Part shown: positions 1-11,143 of the stretch, one piece after another
How positions within the stretch are numbered: the first letter of the stretch is position 1
How the letters are laid out: the number at the start of each line of letters is the position of its first letter
Source of the DNA: Ulva prolifera
Lineage: Eukaryota; Chlorophyta; Ulvophyceae; Ulvales; Ulvaceae
Direction of reading: 5' to 3'
DNA length: 64,000 nt
Assembly (NCBI GenBank): GCA_023078555.1
Contig: CM041200.1
Coordinates: 3,934,936-3,998,935, forward strand
Program-made: the position numbers and the translations under genes
Notes under the pieces: generated by a model
What the model saw: only the letters and a program-made list of their open reading frames with translations
What the model was told of the DNA's origin: nothing
The model's database searches: none

Positions 1-104
1 ATGTACCACACCACCATGGCAGCGTTGCCATCCGCAGAGCTTCCTGCCAGCACAGCTGAGTAGAGCAACACATGCTGAGGCTTTCCTCCTGTGTGTTCAT
101 GCAG

Positions 105-1721
105 GTTGCAATCAAGTTCTATTTGGACCGGAAGGGCTTTGAGCGGGAGCGGGAGCTGTACACGGACGCGCAGTTGCGGGCGATGATGCCGGCGACGCTG
201 GCGATCGAGGACAACGCCAGCGGCGCCTGCCGCACCCCCTACGGCTACACCTTCCCCCCCTTCGTCATCATCGAGCACGGCCAGAGCCTCGACGAGTGGG
301 CTCGCCGCAACGCCGACGCCGACTTCATCACCATCTTCCAGGTGCGCCGCTGCTGTTGTCCAGCTGTCAACGGCATCCCGAGGATGGCCTTGCGGGAATC
401 GGCGGCCTGCAGGAGCAGGTGCCTCCTGGTCCTCTCGGTCTTGGCACATGGCATGTGGCATCCAGGAACGTTCTGGAAGTGGTGGGGATGCCTGGGCGGG
501 ATACTTGTCACATCGCTTCACGACTGCGCATGCGTTGCGTTCCTTGGGATGGGCATCTCGTACGCTTGGCGCCAGCACAGCTGCTGGGGGTCCTGTGAGT
601 GTTTATGCAATCGGGATGTGGCCCATGTGGTTGCGTGCTGCAACTGGTGTGGAGGCAGCCTGAGGTTAGTCAGTGTCATCAGGCGCCCCGGCGTCACAAG
701 GTGTTCCAGCTACTCGTTCATCCGGACGTGTCAACGTCCTCTTCAGGATACGGCTAAGTGAATGCAGATTCACTGATTAGTTGACCGCTTTCACTGCTGC
801 AGGCACTGATGCATGCCATCCGAGCTCTTGCAAGGCTCCACAGCTGCGGCCTGGCGCACCGCGACATCAAGCCCGGCAACATCCTGCGCCGGCCCAACCA
901 GCACGACTGGACCCTCATCGACTTCGGATGTGCCGCCCGAACTGGTGTGCACCCACCATGCTCATCTCGAGAATCCCTCCAACCCGGGCCTCGCCTCCCA
1001 TTCAGACCCCACCGATTGCTCTCCCAGGGCATGGCCTGAGGCAGAGTGTGCATCAGTTGATATGACGAGCAGTCCGACATGGTCTCTCATAACAGATGTC
1101 ATGCTGGTGTTTGCACTGCGGCCATTCCTTGAGCTTCAATTGTACTCGCAACAGGAGCCTTTACCCACAAACTGTAGCCACAGCAGACCCATTGGCGGCT
1201 TGCACGTGTATCATGTGCTTGCACCGAACCCCAAACGTCAACCTGCATGGTCATGCATGCGCGTGCATGCTGTGTCGGGGGAAGTCCACCGGGCCGTGTG
1301 TGGCTGCCATGCAGGCAGCGAGGCGAGCCTGAGCTACTCCCTGAAGTACGCTGCCCCGGAAACCGTTGTTGCGCTCGAGGCCGGCCACCGCACCGTCTCC
1401 GTGAGCGCTGCAGTCGACATCTGGGCGATCGGCGTCATCGCGTTTGAGCTCCTGACCGGCGAGCGCGCCTTCCCCGCGTACGAAGAGGCGGAGTACGTGC
1501 AAGACGCGCTCACCGGCCGCGCGCCGCTGCCGTGGGAGGAGCCGGGCGCAGCGGCGCAGGCGCGGGTGGCGAAGCTGCGGGGCCTGAAGCGCACCGTGCT
1601 GCGCTGCCTGCAGCGCGACCCTGCGAAGCGGCCGACAGCGGAGGCTCTCCTGTCGGCGTGGGAGCACTCGTTTGACAACCTTCGCGGCAGCACCATGACC
1701 GCCACGCAGACGGGTAATTAG
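105..1721 (+). CDS. Serine/threonine protein kinase, 3' part of gene
   Basis: Three exons join in phase: 105..341, 803..944 and 1315..1721, ending at a TAG stop; donors are GTGCGC and GTGTGC, acceptors TGCAG. The encoded 262 residues begin with VAIKFY, which looks like the beta-3 strand carrying the ATP-binding lysine, so the glycine-rich loop and start codon lie upstream, probably outside the window. Exon 2 carries the catalytic loop HRDIKPGN and the metal-binding LIDFG. Exon 3 has AAPET as the APE motif, the DIWAIGVIAFELLTG helix, and a C-terminal RDPAKRPTAEALL that matches the end of kinase subdomain XI. The stop follows a short tail, so the kinase domain sits at the C-terminus. The substrate cannot be told. 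Subfamily is uncertain; the fold and catalytic residues argue for an active enzyme. Confidence 0.85.
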
Positions 1722-2794
1722 CGCGTGTGCACGCCATCTCCTGCCGGGAGCATTGATATGGCAGCCTGCAAGGCGCCAGCGGGATCTCCTCCTAGCAAGG
1801 CGGTCCAGCTGCCAGCAGAGCCAGTCAGGCGGACGAGCAGGATGCTTGTACGAGGTGCATCGATTTGTGTTCGAGTGTATATCCAGGCGCACCATCCTTT
1901 CCTGCGCCCTTTGATGGTTTTGTCGGCCGTGCGCCTGCCAGAGCTTGGGGGCTGTGGCAAAGGCTATGTGCCGATGCAGGGAATAATCGTTTGTACCCAT
2001 GGATTTTTTTGTTCCAAATATGCAATCTCTTGTGCTCTACGCCGGCACGGCACAAACGTTGTGGTGGCACGCATCGACATTTGTTTTGGTACATACATGC
2101 CTACATGTGTGGCAAGGACATCAGAGAGGCAGGCCGCACCGACAGGAGTGGAGTTGCAGCACACCGCAGCACACCCAGCGCATCGGGGACGGCGTCTTAC
2201 CTGTGCCGCTTGCTGTGGACTGCCAGGGTTTACCGACGTGCAAACACCCGCACCTGCAGCCACATGCCCGCACAGCCTCCAGCTCTCTTGCCGCGGCCGG
2301 GGCGGCCAATCGTGAAGCCTGCTCGGGCTGCGCCGGGCGCACTTGTCACAGCGGGCCCCAGCCCTGACACCGAATCTTCCCCCAACCGCACCCGCCACGC
2401 TTCCGGACCACCACAGCACAGAACCCCGTCGGGGGGCTCCAAGTGGTCTGCGAATAATTTGCGTCCACAGGCCATACAAACTGCACCTCTGCGATTGCAT
2501 GTGTACCCTCATCGCTGCACTCCTCTACCCTGCGTTTGAATTCCTGGAGTTTTGCTGGAGTCTGTGTTCTGTGAGCGGAGGCAGGTACGAGCAGGCACCC
2601 CATGGAGGCAACGTGGGGGGTGACGTGTGACAGGGATGATCACGGCGAGGCGGGCAGCACCGCGGCACCAGCAAGCGCCGCATGAACAGAGCCAACAACC
2701 CGGTCCATCTCACCCACGCCACGGCCACAAGCAGCACACGCAAACCCCTCGGCGCCGCCAACAACCGACACCAACACCCATAGAGGCACACACA

Positions 2795-3041
2795 CTGCCT
2801 GCAGCGCGACCCGGCGGAGCGGCCGACCTCTCACCGGCATGGGGGCACACGGTTGGCGCTCGCTGCGGAGGCACCGTCACCGCCCGGCCCGCCGGTGCGG
2901 CGCAGGCGTCCTCCCATCCGTCTGCGTGGACTCCGTGCCGGGCTGCTCTCTTCACGGCAGCCGCCGGCCGCGCCGAGGCAACAGGGGCGGCTCTGTCACA
3001 GCAGCGCCACACAGCCTGCCACTCGCTTGGGTGCAGAATGA
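2795..3041 (+). pseudogene. Exon-like fragment resembling the kinase last exon
   Basis: Bases 2795-2827 match 1604-1636 of the upstream kinase at 31 of 33 positions, encoding CLQRDPAERPT against CLQRDPAKRPT. That is the end of the kinase domain. The frame stays open to a TGA at 3041, but the sequence after the match is proline- and arginine-rich and unlike the kinase tail. It could be a decayed partial duplication of the kinase 3' exon, or an alternative terminal exon for the same gene, because TGCCTGCAG at the match could act as an acceptor. I see no other kinase motif around it. Confidence 0.4.
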
Positions 3042-4103
3042 TGGCGCCTTCCACAGTTCACTGTGGTTGAGCAGGCATCGGTGTCAGTAACTGGCCGGGA
3101 TGGCGCGCCAGTGGTTGCAGTCTTCCAGGGCGAGGAGCGCGGTGTCACCATGAAGGCTGTACACCAACGCAGGCAAATTGCCTACCCGCTGTGTGGCGGA
3201 AGGTGCTGTGGTGCAGGACATGTGCTTGTTTGTGGTGATGGCCAGCACTGACAGCCTGGTCTAAATGTCCTGAGAGACGCTCTCACAGCCCTCATTTGTG
3301 GCGCAAGGTGATCGCTACGGCGAACTGTGGCTTGTTTGCTGGTTCTGTGCTTGCATGATTGTGTTGTGGAAAGGCTACTTCGTGGACCTCTTGAGGGGCC
3401 AAGATCTTGTGCAAGCTGTCTCGGGTCCGTCCTGCAGGCTCACGATCGTGTGACGGTACCTCAAGCAACTGTCCGCGAGCTGCTAGCAGCCAGGCCATAT
3501 GTGATCATTGCCTTCCCCGGGAGCCTCTCTTGCATGCTTCTGGTTTTGCTGTTACAATATTCGATGTGTATGTTCTGTGGTGCGCATCGGCCGGAGTGTA
3601 AGGGGCTGGCACATGTGAACTGCCTTGAGGGCACAGTGATAACTCCTGAGCATGGATGCAGGTCGCACTTGGCCATTCAGAAACGGACATATGGCACCTG
3701 CACCTTTACCTCAGGCTGCACGGCTGCCTACACTGTACCTGTTCATGCCTTTGAGCTGCAGGTGCCGCGTTGTCACCAAAATACTGCGTTCGGCACCGTG
3801 TGGCCATTGTTTGATGCAGTTCATATTGAGTTGGCCCTCGATCTCTGCGTTGCACTCCGCAGGGTGCAAGCTGAAAACAGAGCGCAAGTGATCTGGGCAT
3901 CGATACGGGTAGCCCTACCAGAACAGGTTGGAGAGTCATGCAAGGAGCCCGGCAGCGAGGCAACAGCTATTTGTTTTCTCCCGGCGTGCATTCATGCTGG
4001 GCCATGGACATAACTACATAAGGCCTCTTCAACACTGCCCCAGTGTACACAAGTCCCGGGAAATGACGCATTGGGTAGAAAGCGACGTTAGCGTCGCGAC
4101 GGC

Positions 4104-4127
4104 ATGCCACTGCCGCGGCAGTGGCAT
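4104..4127. repeat. Perfect 24-bp palindrome
   Basis: Two 12-base arms, ATGCCACTGCCG and its exact complement, meet with no loop. GCATGC lies just outside on both sides, and another short inverted pair (GCGACG/CGTCGC) sits immediately upstream. It lies about 590 bases before the bL17 coding region. It may fold as a hairpin in RNA or be a dyad protein site; nothing shows which. Confidence 0.7.
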
Positions 4128-4689
4128 CGAGGCATGCGCTATGTTAATGTGCGACGGCCACAAACTGGGTACCTCGACATCTCGGTGAACACCGCCGCAG
4201 GACGGTTGGCTGCCAAAGCGAACACACCCCTGGGAATACTGAATTAAGAGTAACACTCAAATCAATATTGGCTTGTACTTTGCGGATTTCTGTATCTCGA
4301 CCCCGATCAGCTTGTCAATATGCATTTCACACTTCCCCGTGCCTCGGCCTCCAGGCCACAAAGCCTGCAAATCATGGCACCCCGAGGAGCCGTTGCTGTA
4401 GGTGTGGTTGTTTTACATTCTTGAAATGTGCGCCTGTGCCGCAGCTTGCTGGTACATGATCTAGCGCAATGAGCGTCGCTGTGCTGGCGAGCCTGTAGAT
4501 GCGAAGCGATGTCCCGCTCGATCCTGAAAATCACAGCAAAATGCGCCAGCTCAGTCAAAAATATCTGTTTAGATGTGCACACCGACGACATAGTGCTGGC
4601 CTTTCATTCACGTGACGCTCGTTTTCCTGGCTGCAGCTCCACTTCGTCCAACGCACAGTCTGACAGTGTCAAACGGAGGAACAGTGACC

Positions 4690-5485
4690 ATGATGCGTCA
4701 CGGTCTCAGGAAAGCTGAACTCGGACTGCCAGCGGATCAGCGTAAGGCTCTCATCCGGGCCTTAGTGACGGAGGTACTCAGGCATGGCCGCATCACAACA
4801 ACCAAGGTGTGCGATTCGAGCATTTGCGATGACCCCTGAGACACAGACGTATGCATTGGCATGGCTTATCCAAGCAGAGGTTGTGATGTACTCTATGAAC
4901 TGATGTTGCAGCATAGGTCACCTGCTGAACACTGCAAATCGGTTTTGGAGGGTGTTCATCATCAAGTATAGACTCCCGCATGCCCTTGAACTTCATCATG
5001 ATAGCATCTACCAGACATGTGGAAATTCACCGTGTTCGCGAGCGTTGTTGTCAGTGGGGGTCTCATGAGCAGTGTGCAGCTCATGACTGACCTCCAAGTG
5101 GTCGTTGTGGCAGCCTGGCAGTAAACATGTTTTGTGAGTTCGTTTGAAGAATGGTCGATGTAGCACGGTGTGCATTCATGCGGGATGCCCATTATGAGGG
5201 ATTTGTATGTTACTTCAATTGACGCCCCTGTCACTGTGTGTGTAGACCAGGGCCAAGGCTATTCGCAAATATGTGGACAAGATGATCACCCTTGCCAAGG
5301 ACGGCTCCCTGCACTCCAAAAGGCAGGCGTTTGGCTTTGTGTACGACAAGGCAATTGTGTATTCTTTGTTCAAGGATGCTCCGGCGCGGTATGCTGACAG
5401 AAACGGTGGCTACTGCCGAGTGATCGCACAGGTCAACCGCAGACGGGGGGACAATGCTGAGCTTGCCACGATTGAACTAGTATAG
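4690..5485 (+). CDS. RPL17: Plastid-type large-subunit ribosomal protein bL17
   Basis: Two exons, 4690..4806 and 5246..5485, give 118 residues starting MMRHGL, the length of the mature bL17 core. The join across a 439-base intron (GTGTGC...TGTAG) is in phase and restores [21 protein letters not shown], a signature of the family. The C-terminus [16 protein letters not shown] is the standard bL17 ending. The wording is closest to nucleus-encoded chloroplast bL17. It should sit near the peptide exit tunnel of the plastid ribosome. A plastid protein needs a transit peptide, and the frame stays open upstream of 4690 to about 4612, so a 5' exon probably joins through an acceptor near 4637 or 4669. 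That exon was not identified. The ATG at 4690 is therefore the start of the core, not necessarily the translation start. A mitochondrial destination is less likely but not excluded. Confidence 0.9.
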
Positions 5486-6035
5486 TACTGTAAAGACAGA
5501 AACAGGAGGCAGGGTCGGAGCAGGAAGCCAATGCGTGCGCAAATCTGGAGCCACACACGTGCATGGATCCTGTGTGTAATGTTGTCAGCCTCTAGGATTG
5601 TCAAGTTGCGCATAGAGTGTGATATCCAGTCAGCAGCCGTTCAACACAATGCCCAGGCCAATCCAGTGTGAGGCATTGCATCTGGCCTGCTTTGGTTCGG
5701 CGTGAACAGTCTCAAGCGAGGTGGTCTGTTGCGATTGTGTAGACCGCTAGCGCTGTTGCGGCAACTTTGGCATTTACATACTCATTGCAGTCCACCTGGT
5801 ATGCATGGCCCGAGAGATCGGGGGATCTGCCTCCAGTGAGAGCACAATGTGCGCGCAACAAAATTTCTGTGAGCTACCTCCCCCCTGCCTGTTTCGCTGT
5901 GCACTTGAGGTGCTGCCAACGTCGAGAGGAATTCTTGTATGTAACTCTTGGGCTGGGTTTCTGCCGAGGCCTGTAGCTTTTGCGACGTACCGCGCGACAT
6001 TTTTGCGCAAGTCGGATATTTCTGTCTGCGTCAGT
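5486..6035. other. Gap between bL17 and the small membrane protein
   Basis: Presumed 3' untranslated sequence of bL17 followed by the promoter or 5' leader of the next gene. An open frame runs upstream from 6036 to about 5805 in the same frame, so the small protein could begin earlier, but the extra residues have no clear character. Confidence 0.4.
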
Positions 6036-6311
6036 ATGGCAGAGGAAAGGCCGCCAACACCGCCAAGCGGATCTCCTGGCAGCGCGAAAGACGCTGCCGC
6101 TTCGGCCAGCTCTCCGCAGGGAGAAGTGCAAGAGCTCTTCTCAATGGATATGTGGGGAGCGGTTCTGATTGCAGTCATGATGCTTTTGGGGTTAATGCAA
6201 GGTGTGACAGCTTCATGCTTGCCTGGTTCGGATGGATTTCCTCTATTTGCAGAGTGCTTGAGCAAACATTTAATGGCTGCAGAGCATATGGCCCCCAGAT
6301 GCGAATGCTGA
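6036..6311 (+). CDS. Small single-pass membrane protein, unknown
   Basis: An ATG in a reasonable context (TCAGTATGG) at 6036 opens exon 1 (6036..6201); a 51-base intron (GTGTGA...TTGCAG) leads to exon 2 (6253..6311). The 74-residue product starts with a Pro/Ser/Ala-rich polar stretch of about 35 residues. One hydrophobic helix (MWGAVLIAVMMLLGLMQ, about residues 39-55) and a short Cys/His-containing tail ending CEC follow. The intron length is a multiple of three and has no stop in frame, so the unspliced message would encode 91 residues with a longer tail. I do not recognise the family. Such short tail-anchored or inner-membrane proteins are often subunits of organelle complexes, but that is only a guess. 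An upstream in-frame ATG at 5805 is possible. Confidence 0.5.
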   Translation: MAEERPPTPPSGSPGSAKDAAASASSPQGEVQELFSMDMWGAVLIAVMMLLGLMQGVTASCLPGSDGFPLFAECLSKHLMAAEHMAPRCEC

Positions 6312-6577
6312 ACCTTCACATGGCGAGCGGATAGCCGGATGAGTTCAAGTGCATGTAGATAAAGTGTAGACGACTATAAGTTCGGCGAGCAGAACACTTT
6401 TAGGTTTTGTGGTTTCAGCGTTAGCGTGTATCTCTTCGATGTGCGTGCGAGTAGTGTTAGAAATCTTGCTTGGGTCGAGAATTCTCATGTAATTGAAACA
6501 ATGAAAGATAAGGTGAGTGAGAAATCCCTTTACAATGACACGACAGTCAGCACATCAGCAGCTCCGTTGTCAGGTGC

Positions 6578-8504
6578 CTAATCAGTCTCCTTCACCTCGC
6601 CATGGCCCTGAGAAAGCCACTTGGCGAACACCTCGTAGTCCTCACCTTGGTAGTCAGATTCGCTAATCATCTGCTTGTGGAATGCCTTTCCAGCCTTCTT
6701 GATCTCGGGAGTCTTGGCACTCTTAGCAGTGCCATTGCGGATAGCCTCCAGGCGCTTCTCACGAGCTTCATGACGAGCAGCCTGCACGAAACAAACAATG
6801 CACAGGACTATCTTGTCATGTTGCAGAAATGGGGCAGATATGGTGTGAATGGTGGTGGAAGCCTCAGTGTCGCATTGCTGGTATGGCTGTTGGCCTGTGC
6901 CATCTGCATGCAGAGAACAGAAAGGCGTCTTCAACCGATCAGCAGGCTGCCAGTCTCGCACCGCATTGTCTTGCTCTTGGCGGCGGATGTGATCTTGGTA
7001 TGGGTTCAGCTTCAGCATGGCGTCCAAGTTCTTCAGAGGGTTCTTCTTTTGGACATGCGCATGTGTTGGCTCCTTGGGAGCATTTACCACAGACTGAATC
7101 TCATCGGAGTTGATCAGACGAGCCAGATCAGCGTTCGCCATGGGCAGACGTGGAACCTTGAATCCCTTCTTGACCTGTGACTCCTCTTCCTGTGTGCCTG
7201 CATGTCAACAAGGCTGCGTTGAACAATGCCGAAAATTGAACTAATGCAGCACTGACTCCTGTCACTTACACATGCGAGATAGCTTGTACGCATGCCTTGC
7301 CAAGGGTCTTGCACGTCTGTGACGGGGCTTCAATTATGATCAAATATGAACGCGTTGCATGGGGCAAAAAGTGGAAACCGTACCGTAGATCGTGTCGAGG
7401 GCTTCGAAAGCAGACTTGGTCCAGATGCAGAAGCGGCCCATGTGGCCACCAGGAGCAAGCTGCATGCGAAATCGCACTTGGTGAAGATTTGCTGACAGGC
7501 ACAAGTCTCACAAAAATATTAAGTGCTATACGCGCACTTCAGTAACTTCCATTCCAAATAAAAATAACATCGAAGCATCCCAATATTCGTACAGGACCAC
7601 ATTCAGGGCTCAGATAGGAGCGAAAGAAAAACTTAGCTTCATCATTATTTGTCTGATGAACTATGCGTTTGAACATCATAGCCCTGATTTGGTGCAGGTT
7701 GTTCCACCAAACACTCGGTGAACCTCACACAAACAATGTTGTCACAATCACAAAGACAGCAGCATAATGTTGTCACAGGCAAGCACATCTTACCTGCAAA
7801 ATGTTGAGACGCTCAACGTGGCACAGCTCCACTCCCGGAATGTTCCGCATGGCCTTGACCAGTCCACTGTCGTCCTTGTAGACGACAAGAGGCCCCTTCC
7901 GCATGACGTAGCGCCTGTTGCGCATCTTACCCTTACCCCGACGCAGATTGCGTGAGGCAATAACCTTGTCGACGTCCTCATAGGCGCCCACCTTCTCGAG
8001 CAGCTGAACTGCTTGCTTCGTCTTCGTGATCGACTGCACGTCGTCAGACAGCACCAGCGGCACCTCCGGCAGCTCCTCGATCTTGTGACCACGAGCCATC
8101 ACAAGTGCTGGCACAGCTGATGCAGCGATCGCTGCACAGGTTGCGTAGCGCTTCAGGTTGAGGTTCACCCTGCGGTGCCAGCGACGCCAAACCTTGTTTG
8201 GCGCAAACATGTGACCTCCACGGCACATATTTCCGAACGCTGCCTGACCAGCTCGGTGAGTACCGCCACCGGGGACGCGGGGGATACGAGAAACAGCACG
8301 GCCTGTTCCCCACGACTCGGCAGCAGTCTGGTGGCCTGCGTTCATCGCTGGCGCATAAGGCTGCCTGTGATTCTTGTTCAAGTTTGTATGAACAGTCTGA
8401 ACGATGTCAGCGCGCAGAGGAGCAGAGAAAACAGCGGGCAGCTGCGTGCTGCCGACGGCAGCGCCCTCATGGCTGTGAACCGTCGCAAGAGGTCGTGTCG
8501 CCAT
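6578..8504 (-). CDS. RPL4: 60S ribosomal protein L4 (uL4)
   Basis: Four exons on the minus strand (8504..7794, 7459..7384, 7197..6962 and 6781..6578) join in phase to 408 residues, the usual plant and algal length. It starts [14 protein letters not shown] and keeps the internal loop rich in glycine and arginine ([33 protein letters not shown]), which in uL4 threads into the peptide exit tunnel wall. Exon 3 has [17 protein letters not shown] and exon 4 the lysine-rich eukaryote-specific tail. The protein is a core 60S component. It lies head to head with the iminopeptidase at 9.5 kb, about 950 bases apart. No broken motif is seen; all junctions use GT-AG. Confidence 0.95.
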
Positions 8505-9454
8505 CGTGCCGTTGCAATGATAGTGGAAAGGAAAGATGTCTGATATGACTGCAGAATATCAACCTCGAGGGCTCCATTGACTGTGTGCTAGAGCCAAGTC
8601 GACGCTCCCGACGCGCTTACCGGTGACGTCATCGTGATACGCGGCGTTGCCTACATGCACGGTTTCATGCATTGAGACGGAGCTCCGTGTACCGCCGAGC
8701 ACATCAAATGTGTACAGGTGCAATGCATGCAGCGCCCGTTGCAGGATTGTAACCTTTACAAGTGAAGGCATATGTCGTTCCCAGGTGCGCAGCAGTCGAT
8801 TTGCAGGCATCGAACTGCTAGCGACTGTCTCAATCAACGACTTCCGTGCATTTGAAGCAAATGTTGCCCATGCTCGCGATGTTCCGATCTGTTGGCTGAC
8901 AAGATGCTGCGCGCCAGAACTGTTGGTGCAGTACAGTCGATAGCGACCCAAGCCCGCAACACACCGCCTTTCGGCTGTGAGTCCACGTTCAGGTGCTTTG
9001 AACGTGGCTTTTCGGCATTCTTGGGAGTCCCCGCCGAACCTGCAGCTGCTCTATTTCTTCGCTGTCCCTAGCAGACAAGCACGGTGCACTGCAACGGGTG
9101 AATGTCACAGGAGTGGCTCGCGCACACGCTACCCAACACCGAAGCACGCAAGCAACCTCTCTGAGTATCGAAGGGCAGCATGTACCACTCGCGTGTGGCG
9201 TCACCGTCGTCTGGCCTGGCATCTGCAGCTGGCGCTGTGAGGTCCAGACGCTCCTGCGCCCGGCTCAGCCCCACCCGTACGTCCATTGCTCTCCGCAAGT
9301 GCTGCAAGCTACTTATATCTGCAACTCCACAAATGTGCCCATTTGATGTCCGTGCTGCTGCACCTGCGCTGAGCGTGTGTGGTAGAACGTCTTCTAGAGG
9401 TCTTGTTGGCCAATCGCACGTGCGGTTTCTCAGCAATACAGCTGCCCAGCGGAT
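8505..9454. promoter_or_regulatory. Divergent intergenic region RPL4 / iminopeptidase
   Basis: RPL4 starts leftward at 8504 and the iminopeptidase coding frame rightward at about 9455. The space must hold both promoters. No TATA box is obvious at the usual distance. A frame at 9180-9473 on the plus strand has the Arg/Ser/Ala make-up of an organelle-targeting peptide and might be a 5' exon of the iminopeptidase. Confidence 0.35.
8559..8951 (-). CDS. Possible 130-codon ORF upstream of RPL4
   Basis: A continuous frame runs from 8951 to a stop at 8559 on the same strand as RPL4, ending 55 bases before its ATG. The product is polar with many Ser, Arg and His and has no membrane segment or motif I know. 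It could be the RPL4 5' leader or promoter read by chance, or an exon of a separate gene. An opposite-strand frame of about 98 codons overlaps it, which weakens the case for coding. Left as uncertain. Confidence 0.15.
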   Translation of the reverse strand: MGRYRLYCTNSSGAQHLVSQQIGTSRAWATFASNARKSLIETVASSSMPANRLLRTWERHMPSLVKVTILQRALHALHLYTFDVLGGTRSSVSMHETVHVGNAAYHDDVTGKRVGSVDLALAHSQWSPRG

Positions 9455-11143
9455 GTGCCATACAGCCTGCTGAAGAAGCGTTGCTCTTCAGGAAGCTCGC
9501 CTGAGCCTGAAGCCAGCCGAAGGCGACGTCCCAGGTGGCTACGAACCTGGGCATGGGGCAAACCTGGCAGTGCAGCAAAAGGATCTCCGCCTTCCTTGCG
9601 GCAGAGGTACCCCTTGCATTCCCCTTTCAACACCGGGCATGTACAAGTCTCCAACAATCATCAGGTGTACTTTGAACAACATGGAAATCCGCATGGAGTA
9701 CCAGCACTGTTCGTACATGGAGGTCCTGGAGCTGGGTGCTTTCAACGCCATGCGTACGCACTCTCCCCTCTGAGATTTTATCATTGATGCAGCGTCAATC
9801 AGTATTCACTCTTGTGCAGTGCAAGTCGCTTCAGCCCTCCAGTGCCCGCTTTGCACCTGTGACAGTTCCAAGATACACTTCAAGATGCTTCGCTGACTGC
9901 AGGACATTCTTCAATCCAGAGCTCTTCAACATCATCCTCCTCGATCAGCGAGGCTGTGGGAAGTCCACGCCAGCCGCCTGCCTGATCGATAACACCACGG
10001 ATGACCTGGTGGCAGACATGGAGAAGCTCCGACAACACCTGAAGATCCAAAACTGGATCCTGCTGGGCGGATCCTGGGGGGTCGCTCTATCTCTAGCATA
10101 TGCCATCCAGCACCCAGACCGGTGAGGCTGCCCAAACGCTGCACCAGGGCCCAGTAGCCACCTGTCCAGCATGGCCGAGCCCTGTCTGCACATTGATCCC
10201 AGGATGACGGGTACCAAGCGCCATAACCACGCCACAAGCACGCTGATGCATCAGCTTTCCCGCCCGCGTCTGCCACATGTGCGTGACATGCGTGACCTGC
10301 AGTTTCACAGCCACCAGCGGCCCGGTCGCTCGAGACGGGTGCCGACAGAGCTGCCCCCCGGAAGAGGCAAAGTAGCATCCAGGCGTCACGAGCAGCGCCA
10401 TGTGCAGGGTACTTGGCCTGATCCTGCGGGGCGTGTGCCTCATGCGCAAGCAAGAGATCGACTGGGTTTTTGGCGGGGGCTGCAAGGCTGTGGTGCCTCA
10501 GGCGTGGCAGCAGTTCCTCGCCGGCCTGACCGAGGCAGAGCAGGCTGAGCCCCTGCCTGCGTACTACCGCCGCCTGACGCACCCGGACGACAACGTCAGG
10601 CTTGCCGCAGCCATGCACTGGTCGTCGCTGGAGAGGTCGCTGAACCTGAACAGCACGGACAAGCTGCAGGTGTGGCGGGGGGCAGAGTGGACTTCGTACG
10701 CGCTCGACAGCTACACCCCCGTTGGGCCCCCGGCCCCCCACACCGTCACAGCACCACCAGCACAGCCGCCAGCGCAGCCTGCAGCGGTGGAGTGCACGCC
10801 GCTCGATGCTGCTTTTGCGGGGGGGAAGCAGTATGCAGCGATCGCACAGGCGATCCTGACTTGCCACTACTCGGTGACCGTCGGATCTGGCCGCCACGGC
10901 GCAGAGGGCCTGGACATCCTGTCAAACATCGACGCGATACGACACATCCCGACGGTGGCCGTGCACGGCCGGCAAGACGTGGTGTGCCCGATTCAGACGG
11001 CGTGGGACCTGCACTCTGTGTGGCCTGAGATGGAGCTGCAGGTGGTGCCCGGGGCCGGGCACTCGATGTATGAGGCAGCAGTCACTCATTGCCTGGTGAA
11101 CGCGACCGACAGGATGGCGCGCCTCGCAGCTGCGCTGAATTGA
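9455..11143 (+). CDS. PIP: Prolyl iminopeptidase (proline aminopeptidase, S33 alpha/beta hydrolase)
   Basis: Exons 9455..9753, 9903..10121 and 10408..11143 join in phase to 417 residues. The enzyme removes N-terminal proline from peptides. HGGPGAG (about residues 87-93) forms the oxyanion-hole region, and LLDQRGCGKS follows. GGSWG (Ser157) is the nucleophile elbow, HGRQDVVCP supplies the acid, and PGAGHSMYE the catalytic histidine near the C-terminus. A Pro/Ala-rich insert (TVTAPPAQPPAQPAAVE) sits in the cap region and is unusual for bacterial relatives. The first 60 residues are basic and Ser/Arg-rich and could be a targeting peptide, but the true 5' end is not certain; an acceptor-like CAG occurs just before the conserved core. 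Eukaryotic copies are normally soluble, cytosolic or plastidic. The catalytic set is complete, so it should be active. Confidence 0.9.

Larger units (their letters stand above)
1722..4608. other. Gap with no convincing complete gene
   Basis: About 2.9 kb between the kinase stop and the bL17 gene. Open frames of 180 to 250 codons occur on both strands near 1.3-2.5 kb, but they overlap each other, are composition-driven, and match no family I recognise. The stretch holds a kinase-exon-like fragment near 2.8 kb and a perfect palindrome at 4104-4127, listed separately. The first few hundred bases are probably kinase 3' untranslated sequence. Confidence 0.4.

Noticed and set aside
1251-2539. Several frames of 180-300 codons on both strands near the first kinase
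   Set aside because: Those over the last kinase exon are shadows of its codon bias. Those beyond it overlap each other and show no recognisable protein.
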